A stretch of 64,000 nucleotides of DNA from CAZWHE01 sp964633825. GTDB lineage: Bacteria; Planctomycetota; B15-G4; CAYZWU01. Where the stretch lies: the NCBI GenBank assembly GCA_964633825.1, contig CAZWHE010000002.1, positions 1 through 64,000 on the forward strand, written 5' to 3'. A program made the position numbers and the translations under genes. Shown here in pieces: positions 58,354-64,000 of the stretch. The notes beneath the pieces are model-generated. The model was not told the DNA's origin. It searched no databases and was given only the letters and a program-made list of their open reading frames with translations. The number at the start of each line of letters is the position of its first letter. Position 1 is the stretch's first letter.

Positions 58354-60009
58354 ATGAGTTCGACCCGCCAAAACAAACGCCGGAAGAGAAAAGGCAAGCC
58401 CGCCCCCAGCAGGCACCCCGAAACCACCCCCGAAACAGCGCCGCTCAACATCCGGCTGACACTCTACTTCACCGTCTTCGTCACCGGCGGGGTGATCATG
58501 ATGCTCGAGATCCTGGGAACCCGAATCATAGGATCCTTTTACGGCGTCAGCCTCTTTGTCTGGTCTTCGCTCATATCGGTCACGCTGATCTCGCTCGCCA
58601 TCGGCTACTACCTGGGCGGGCTGACGGCGGACAAGCTCGATTCGTTCCGTCTTTACAGGATCGTGGCCCTGGCCGGTTTTTTTACCGCGCTGACCCCCGC
58701 GATCAAGGGCCCGATCCTTTCCCTGACGAACCCGCTCGGCATACGCATGGGTTCCTTTGTGAGCGCCCTCGCCCTCTTCAGCATTCCGCTGACGCTGCTG
58801 GCCATGATCGGTCCCCGGGTCATCAAGCTCTTCACCCACAAGCTGGAGAAAGTCGGACTCGCTTCGGGCTCGGTCTTCGCCTTCAGCACGGTGGGTAGTG
58901 TTCTGGGAACGCTGCTGCTCGGTTTTTTCCTGCTCCCGCTCCTGGGCACGCGCTTCATCCTCTGCAGCATCAGCGCCTCGCTCTTCGCGCTCGCTTTTGT
59001 TCTCTGGATCATGGAACGGCCACAGGTGAATCGATTTGAAATCTATCCAAAGAAAATCGTACTCCCTCTTTTTATTCTCGTCCTTGCGGCCGCGGCGGGG
59101 ATTCCCGTCGCAACGGGCAGCGGACCTTCACAAACAGGAACGGATCGATTCCGGGTTGTGGGCGAGTCTGAAAGCATATACGGGAAGGTCCGCGTCATCG
59201 ACGACGAGGAAAACGGAATCCGATGGCTTCTGTCCGACATGTCCGCCATCAGCGCCGTGTACACGAGTACGGGGGAACCGATCTTTTCCTACCTCGCCCT
59301 TCTCGAAACGCTCCCGTGCTTTCACCCCGAGGGGCGCAGCGCCCTCATGATCGGCCTGGGCGCCGGGCATCTTCCGACGAGACTGAGCGAGCTCGGCGTC
59401 GAGACCGACGTGATCGAGATCGATCCGGCTGTCGAGCATGCCGCAAAAAAGTATTTCGCCTTCGATCCTCCGGGGAGGCTGATCGTGGGAGATGCCCGGT
59501 ACGAGATCAAAAAAATCAAAAAGAAATACGATTTCATCATCCACGACTGCTTCAGCGGAGGTGCCATTCCCCCCCACCTTTTGAGCGTTGAAATGATCCA
59601 GGAGCTCAAGTCGCTTCTCAAGGACGACGGTCTTTTCGCTCTCAACTTTGTCGGCTTCACAGAAGGACATCGCGCCGAGGCGCTGGCCGCCGTCGACAGG
59701 ACGTTGAAGTCCGTTTTCACCTACCAGAAGGCTTTTGTCTCCGCCGCGGGCGAGAACCTCATCGACAACATCTACCTCGCATCCATGAAACCGATCACAG
59801 TCGATGCCGATTCGAAGGATCACGCACTCTCCAAAAGCGCTCGCAGGATGCTCCACAGCCTGAGCAGCCTCGAACGAACACTCCAGCCGGGACAAGGTCC
59901 CGTCATCACCGATGATTTCAATCCCCTTCAAAACATGCAGGCCGGAATGGCCGAAGAGTACAGGGAAATGATGCTCTCGCGGCTGGGCGGTGAAATGCTT
60001 TCGCGGTGA
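58354..60009 (+). CDS. Membrane-anchored spermidine-synthase-like methyltransferase-fold protein
   Basis: 551 residues. A basic N-terminus, then seven or eight membrane helices (about 35-250; FVTGGVIMMLEILGTRIIGS, LISVTLISLAIGYYLGGL), then a C-terminal SpeE-like domain (about 290-540) with the SAM-type loop ALMIGLGAGHLPTRLSELG, VIEIDPAVEHAAKKYF and IIHDCFSGGAIPPHLLS. This fused family is common in Gram-negatives; few members have a proven function. The ATG at 58354 has AGGA about ten bases upstream. The gene is convergent with the beta-helix gene ending at 60020. Confidence 0.87.
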   Translation: MSSTRQNKRRKRKGKPAPSRHPETTPETAPLNIRLTLYFTVFVTGGVIMMLEILGTRIIGSFYGVSLFVWSSLISVTLISLAIGYYLGGLTADKLDSFRLYRIVALAGFFTALTPAIKGPILSLTNPLGIRMGSFVSALALFSIPLTLLAMIGPRVIKLFTHKLEKVGLASGSVFAFSTVGSVLGTLLLGFFLLPLLGTRFILCSISASLFALAFVLWIMERPQVNRFEIYPKKIVLPLFILVLAAAAGIPVATGSGPSQTGTDRFRVVGESESIYGKVRVIDDEENGIRWLLSDMSAISAVYTSTGEPIFSYLALLETLPCFHPEGRSALMIGLGAGHLPTRLSELGVETDVIEIDPAVEHAAKKYFAFDPPGRLIVGDARYEIKKIKKKYDFIIHDCFSGGAIPPHLLSVEMIQELKSLLKDDGLFALNFVGFTEGHRAEALAAVDRTLKSVFTYQKAFVSAAGENLIDNIYLASMKPITVDADSKDHALSKSARRMLHSLSSLERTLQPGQGPVITDDFNPLQNMQAGMAEEYREMMLSRLGGEMLSR

Positions 60010-60019
60010 CCCGCCCGGC

Positions 60020-61924
60020 TCAGGGCCGATACTCGAAAGCACCGATGCTGGGCGGATTGTTGAACAACACACCGTCGAAGTCGAGATACTGCTCGCCCAT
60101 GTAGAAACCGGCATAGAGGCAGGGCGATCCGATGGTGATGTGGTAATCGCCGCCGGCGTAATTCACGCAGAGGGGATCAGCCGCGATGTTGTCCTGGAAA
60201 ACATCGTCGAACGCGGCGTTGTTGTTCGCCTCGGAAACAGTGTACGCCGCGTCCTTGTACCAGATCAGCTTCGTCACACCGCTCCTGTAGAGACAGTTGT
60301 TGAGAAAGAGATTGTCCCGGGGCGACGTGGTGTTTCCCTGGTCGTCTTCGACGGCGATCTGGTAATACTCCCCGAGCTCGTAATCGCAGTCGATGATGAT
60401 GTTGTTGGCAATGATGTTGTCGTGAATATCGAGGGCCGCGCTCCACGAGTCGTTGAGGATGATGCCCGGAGCCTGCGTGTTGATGATCGTGTTGTTGAAA
60501 ACCTCGTTGTGGTGGCAGACCATGTCCTCCCCGCTGTTTTTGCTGACCCACGTGCTCATGTTCAGCCCGCGGGAAGGATATTTGTAGTCGTCCCTCATGT
60601 TCTCGATGATATTGCCGTAAAACTTGTTGCGGCTGCCGTTGCAGTGGCTGGCCGTCGGCATGTCGTGGCCGTAATTCCAGCGGAACACGTTGTTCGTGTT
60701 TTTCCCCTCCGCTCCGACGCACGTCCAGGGGTAGCCATGCAACGCATCGGGCGCCGTCATTTCGTTCGATTCGACAATAATATTAGAAACGCCGAAAGCG
60801 CTGCTGTACTTGCCGTTGACCTGGATCGACGAGTGGCTGAAGTTCTTGACGAAGTTGCCCCTGACGATCACGTTGGAAGCGGCGCGGTCGATCTCGATGC
60901 CGTCGGACAGGCCCGTGTTGGGAAAGGTGTAGCCGGAAGAAGGAATATAAACGATCTCGTCGGGATCGAGCATGTAATCGACATGATTGTTCTCGATCAG
61001 CACGTCGGTGATGCCCACGCCCGTGTAGTCGCGGAGGACAATTCCGGCCTTGACCGGGTACTTGATCACACAGTTCCGGATCGTAAAACCCGTTCCCGAA
61101 CCATTGATCCTCAAGGCGCTGTGGAACCCGCCGTAGAGGGCCAGGTTTCTCAAGGTAATGTAATTAGCGTCTTGCAGGATGACCACCCAGCCTCCCGTGG
61201 GCTGGCCGTATATGTCTGTGTTCCCGGGGAGCGTCTCGATCTTCGATCCGTTGGGATCGTCCATGCTGAAGACATAGAGATTACCCGCTGTATCGTCGTA
61301 GCACCATGTGTCAACGCTGTTCAGGTCGAAGATGGTGTCCGCTCTCCCCTGCCCCACGCCGTCGAAAAAGCAGCGGTTCACCCTGTTCTCCACACCGGTC
61401 CGCTTCCAGGCATGCTTGACCGTGGGATGAATGTATTCCTCCCACCCGCTCTCCCACAGCTCGAGGGTCGTCAGGAGCGGCGGTTCGGGCGCCGTGCCGT
61501 AATCGGTGATCACGATCCTGTGTGCCGCCGTACCGTTTTTTCCATCGATCTCCCAACAGTTATCCTCAGTGCCCGCCATGCCGGTGAGGCGCCAAACCTC
61601 GCCCCTCTTGAAGCGGATCACGATACCGGGGCCGAGCACGCCATCCACGTTTGCGAGCGTTTTCCAGGGAGAGCGGGGCGTGAGGCCGCTGTTCGAGTCG
61701 TCGCCGCCGCTGTTATCGATGTAATAGCAGACAGGGCTCTCGAAAACCTCGGGTACGGCGGCGGCCGCCCGGCCCGTCTGGCCGGAAATCGCCCGGCCAT
61801 TCTGGCCGGAAATCGCCCGGCCCGCCTGCCGGCCGGCTGCAACCGAAATCGGCGGACAAAGCAGGACAGCCCCCACCACTGCTATATATATAGTGGTAGG
61901 GAAAAGATGTTTTCTGCGGAACAT
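60020..61924 (-). CDS. Secreted right-handed beta-helix protein
   Basis: 634 residues. Signal peptide about 1-29 (IYIAVVGAVLLCPPISV). A short linker carries an 8-residue repeat (GRAISGQN, GRAISGQT). Then CYYIDNSGGDDSNSGLTPRSP opens a pectate-lyase-like parallel beta-helix (NYITLRNLALYGGFHSALRI, VIVRGNFVKNFSHSSIQV, ILNDSWSAALDIHDNIIANN). It ends LFNNPPSIGAFEYRP, common in such proteins. It may cut or bind polysaccharide. The ATG at 61924 follows GAGGAGG. It is distinct from the beta-helix protein at 24691. Confidence 0.87.
   Translation of the reverse strand: MFRRKHLFPTTIYIAVVGAVLLCPPISVAAGRQAGRAISGQNGRAISGQTGRAAAAVPEVFESPVCYYIDNSGGDDSNSGLTPRSPWKTLANVDGVLGPGIVIRFKRGEVWRLTGMAGTEDNCWEIDGKNGTAAHRIVITDYGTAPEPPLLTTLELWESGWEEYIHPTVKHAWKRTGVENRVNRCFFDGVGQGRADTIFDLNSVDTWCYDDTAGNLYVFSMDDPNGSKIETLPGNTDIYGQPTGGWVVILQDANYITLRNLALYGGFHSALRINGSGTGFTIRNCVIKYPVKAGIVLRDYTGVGITDVLIENNHVDYMLDPDEIVYIPSSGYTFPNTGLSDGIEIDRAASNVIVRGNFVKNFSHSSIQVNGKYSSAFGVSNIIVESNEMTAPDALHGYPWTCVGAEGKNTNNVFRWNYGHDMPTASHCNGSRNKFYGNIIENMRDDYKYPSRGLNMSTWVSKNSGEDMVCHHNEVFNNTIINTQAPGIILNDSWSAALDIHDNIIANNIIIDCDYELGEYYQIAVEDDQGNTTSPRDNLFLNNCLYRSGVTKLIWYKDAAYTVSEANNNAAFDDVFQDNIAADPLCVNYAGGDYHITIGSPCLYAGFYMGEQYLDFDGVLFNNPPSIGAFEYRP
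61777..61822 (-). repeat. 24-bp-period tandem repeat
   Basis: A 22-bp sequence occurs at 61777-61798 and again at 61801-61822. It encodes GRAISGQN and GRAISGQT in the linker after the signal peptide. Confidence 0.85.
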
Positions 61925-61951
61925 GGGAGGCCTCCTCTCGGCTCGCAGGGT

Positions 61952-61981
61952 ATTATATCATAATTCTTTGTTGCATCGCAA
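61952..61981 (-). promoter_or_regulatory. Sigma-70-type promoter of the beta-helix gene
   Basis: Minus strand: TTGCGA (61981-61976), 18 nt, TATAAT (61957-61952), 27 nt before the ATG at 61924. Confidence 0.55.
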
Positions 61982-62035
61982 TAGCAAGCCCGAGAGCCGT
62001 TGGGAACTGAGGGACAGGCGGCGGCTCACCCCTGG

Positions 62036-64000
62036 TCACTGTTTGGGGGCCTTCTTCCCTTCCACTTCGTTCAAAGCCTTGCGAAAGGAGAGGACGATGG
62101 GATTTTCGGGGGGCAGGTTTTTCTCGGCGAGGTCAAGGCCTTCTTTCAACAGGGTTCCGGCTTCGTCGAGCCGGCCACGGCCGTAAAGCAGTTTCGCCAG
62201 GTTGCGCATCATCAGAAGCGTATCGCGGTGTTCGTCTCCCAGGATTCGGCGTTGAATATCGAGCGCTTTTCGGAAGAGCTCCTCCGCCTCGGCGAGCTCA
62301 CCCTTGGTCTTGAGCAGTTCCGCCAGGTTGTACATCACCAGAAGCATGTCCGAGTGTTCGTCTCCCAGAACGCGGTGCTGGATCTCGAGCGTTTCTCGAA
62401 GGAGCTGCTCCGCTTCGGGAAGCCGGTCCTGTTTGTACAGCACGAGACCGAGGTTGGCTATCGATGTGATGGTATCGGGATGTTCTTCGCCCAGGAGGCG
62501 GCGGCGGGCCTCCAGGACTTCGCGCAGAAAAACCTCGGCTTCGGAGAACAATCCCTTTCTTATCTGCACCAAGGCGAGGTTGCTCAGCGACGTGAGCGTG
62601 TCCGGGTCCTCCCTGCCCAGAGCCCGGCGGCGAATCTCGAGGACCTTGCGGTAAATCGGTTCGGCCTCGGAGATCCTGCCCTGGGTCCTGAGCGCATTGG
62701 CGATGTTGTTCATCGTGGTCAGCGTGTCGGGGTGCTCCTCTCCCAGAACGGACCGCTGAATGCCAAGGGCGCGGCGATAGAGCCCTTCGGCATCGGAATA
62801 GAGGCTCTGTTTCCGCAGCACCATGCCGAGGTCGTTCATCGATTGGAGCGTATCGGGATGCTCCTCTCCCAGCTCACGAGCGCGAATTTCCAATGCCGCC
62901 TTGTGCCGGCGTCCGGCTTCATCGTACAAGCCGAGCCTGTAATAGGTACTGCCGATCGTCCTCAGCAAAAAAGCCTGGATTTCGGGCTCATCGGGAAAAG
63001 CGGTATCGATCTCGGCGGCGGCTTTCCCCAGAACATCGACGACCTTCACCTCCCGGCCGTCTTCGCCGGGATCGGGAGAGGAGAACATGGTCTCGAGAAA
63101 CTCATTGACCATATTGGCTTTCTTTGCTTCCGTCTCCGCCTCGTCTCTCTCCCCCCTTATCTGGATGATATACCAGGGTATGGACAGAATCAGAGCGCCC
63201 ACGGCCAGAAGGGTGACGGTCAGGGCGGCGCTCAGGGCGGGATTGCGTCTAACCCGCTTCCACAGCCGGCCGGCGGCGCCGATCGGCCTGGCGTGGATCA
63301 TTTCACCCTGGAGGAGCCGGTCGATGTCATCGGCGAAATCGGCCATGGTCGGGTAACGCCGGCCGGGATCCTTTTCCAGGGCGGTGAGGATCACCGTTTC
63401 CAGATCGCGGGAGATGGCCCTGTTCAAGCGTCGCGGCGGCGCAGGATCCCTTTCCAGGATCTGGCGGAACACCTGCTCGTAGGTCTCTCCCTCGAAGGGC
63501 ACGCGGCCCGTGACGGCTTCGTACAGCGTCACCCCGAGAGCGTACACATCGGTGCGCGCGTCGATGGTGCGCGCCTTGGCGTCGACCTGTTCCGGCGCGG
63601 CATAGTGCGGTGTGCCGCGGAACTCGCCGGTGAGCGTCATCTTCGACAGCTTCATGTTTCGCGCAACACCGAAGTCCATGAGCTTGACCCGGTCCTCGGG
63701 ATCGATCCGGATATTCGTGGGCTTCACGTCCCGGTGAATGATTCCCGCCTGATGAGCGGCGGCGAGAGCCCGGGCGATCTCGCGGATCCAGGCCAGCGAC
63801 CTGGAAGGGGCGATCCGCTCCCCTCGGGACGCCGCTTCGGCCAACACCTCGTTCAGGTCTTGTCCGGGCACGAGCTCCATGGCGAAGTAGCGGACTCCCT
63901 TCTCCTCGCCGCTGCCGAAGAGGGTGACGATGTTGGGATGCCGCAGCTTGGAGACCGCCTCGATTTCACGCCAGAACCGTTTTTCCGCTTCGAACGACGC
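62036..64000 (-). CDS. Ser/Thr protein kinase with kinesin-light-chain-type TPR repeats (5' end cut by the window)
   Basis: 654 residues visible; the start lies beyond 64000. The kinase domain begins inside the N-lobe (FWREIEAVSKLRHPNIVTLF with the helix-C Glu) and has HRDVKPTN (Asp at about visible residue 91), MDFGVARN and APEQVDAKAR. The ATP-binding lysine is off-window. A membrane helix (about 253-275, LTVTLLAVGALILSIPWYII) is followed by six or seven 42-residue TPRs with the LGEEHPDTL signature. The TPRs would lie outside the cytoplasm and act as a sensor or scaffold. Such receptors are common in planctomycetes and acidobacteria. Confidence 0.93.
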   Translation of the reverse strand, partial: ASFEAEKRFWREIEAVSKLRHPNIVTLFGSGEEKGVRYFAMELVPGQDLNEVLAEAASRGERIAPSRSLAWIREIARALAAAHQAGIIHRDVKPTNIRIDPEDRVKLMDFGVARNMKLSKMTLTGEFRGTPHYAAPEQVDAKARTIDARTDVYALGVTLYEAVTGRVPFEGETYEQVFRQILERDPAPPRRLNRAISRDLETVILTALEKDPGRRYPTMADFADDIDRLLQGEMIHARPIGAAGRLWKRVRRNPALSAALTVTLLAVGALILSIPWYIIQIRGERDEAETEAKKANMVNEFLETMFSSPDPGEDGREVKVVDVLGKAAAEIDTAFPDEPEIQAFLLRTIGSTYYRLGLYDEAGRRHKAALEIRARELGEEHPDTLQSMNDLGMVLRKQSLYSDAEGLYRRALGIQRSVLGEEHPDTLTTMNNIANALRTQGRISEAEPIYRKVLEIRRRALGREDPDTLTSLSNLALVQIRKGLFSEAEVFLREVLEARRRLLGEEHPDTITSIANLGLVLYKQDRLPEAEQLLRETLEIQHRVLGDEHSDMLLVMYNLAELLKTKGELAEAEELFRKALDIQRRILGDEHRDTLLMMRNLAKLLYGRGRLDEAGTLLKEGLDLAEKNLPPENPIVLSFRKALNEVEGKKAPKQ

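Overview
The window is high-GC (about 60% in most genes), densely coded, and comes from a diderm bacterium: it has a secretin, a TonB-dependent receptor, a Wza-type exporter and lipoproteins. Several features point to Planctomycetota or a nearby lineage, although nothing here is decisive. These are FG-GAP and PD40 secreted proteins that seem to share a C-terminal domain, a Ser/Thr kinase with kinesin-light-chain-type TPRs, a planctomycete-like ECF sigma factor, M56/BlaI pairs, and runs of paralogous pseudopilins. I saw no rRNA, tRNA, CRISPR array, insertion sequence or origin.

Layout. 0-5.7 kb: a large carboxypeptidase-regulatory-domain surface protein coupled to a glycine-rich membrane protein (minus strand), then an FG-GAP protein and an acylphosphatase. 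5.9-15.0 kb (minus strand): a type II secretion / type IV pilus-like locus with a GspG-like pseudopilin carrying a duplicated head domain, GspF, GspE, three tandem paralogous pseudopilins, a lipoprotein secretin, and PilP/GspC-like and PilO/GspM-like subunits. The gspE gene and the three pseudopilins each have a similar 29-nt bipartite element 57-72 nt before the start codon.

15.0-44 kb: a Wzx/Wzy-type exopolysaccharide cluster. It includes Wza and Wzc-like export proteins, a BY-kinase-like ATPase that lacks its Walker A lysine, and a priming sugar transferase with a degenerate GGDEF-like N-terminus. Three genes resemble the WbpB/D/E pathway for diacetamido-uronic acids. There are also polymerase-like and flippase proteins, glycosyltransferases (one broken by an in-frame TGA), a beta-helix protein, and a sulfotransferase, pyruvyltransferase and acyltransferase that could decorate the polymer. 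An asparagine synthase, an acyl carrier protein, an acyl-AMP ligase and an NAD-synthase homologue suggest carrier-protein-based acyl or amide modification. Two secreted proteins and a B12-radical SAM enzyme close the region.

43.8-64 kb: a regulatory and envelope block. It holds an ECF sigma/anti-sigma pair with a PDZ lipoprotein, a BlaI/M56 pair with a visible operator and a secreted coiled-coil protein, and a second sigma factor. A TonB receptor, a YfiR-like protein and a sulfatase-fold enzyme follow. Then comes a patch of small genes that includes one AT-rich gene and a GNAT pseudogene, a membrane-anchored spermidine-synthase-like protein, a beta-helix protein, and a Ser/Thr kinase-TPR receptor truncated by the window edge.

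The most unexpected patterns are the shared promoter-like element of the pilin/secretion genes, the repeated appearance of 18-bp in-frame tandem repeats in unrelated genes, and the carrier-protein/amidation gene set in the polysaccharide cluster.
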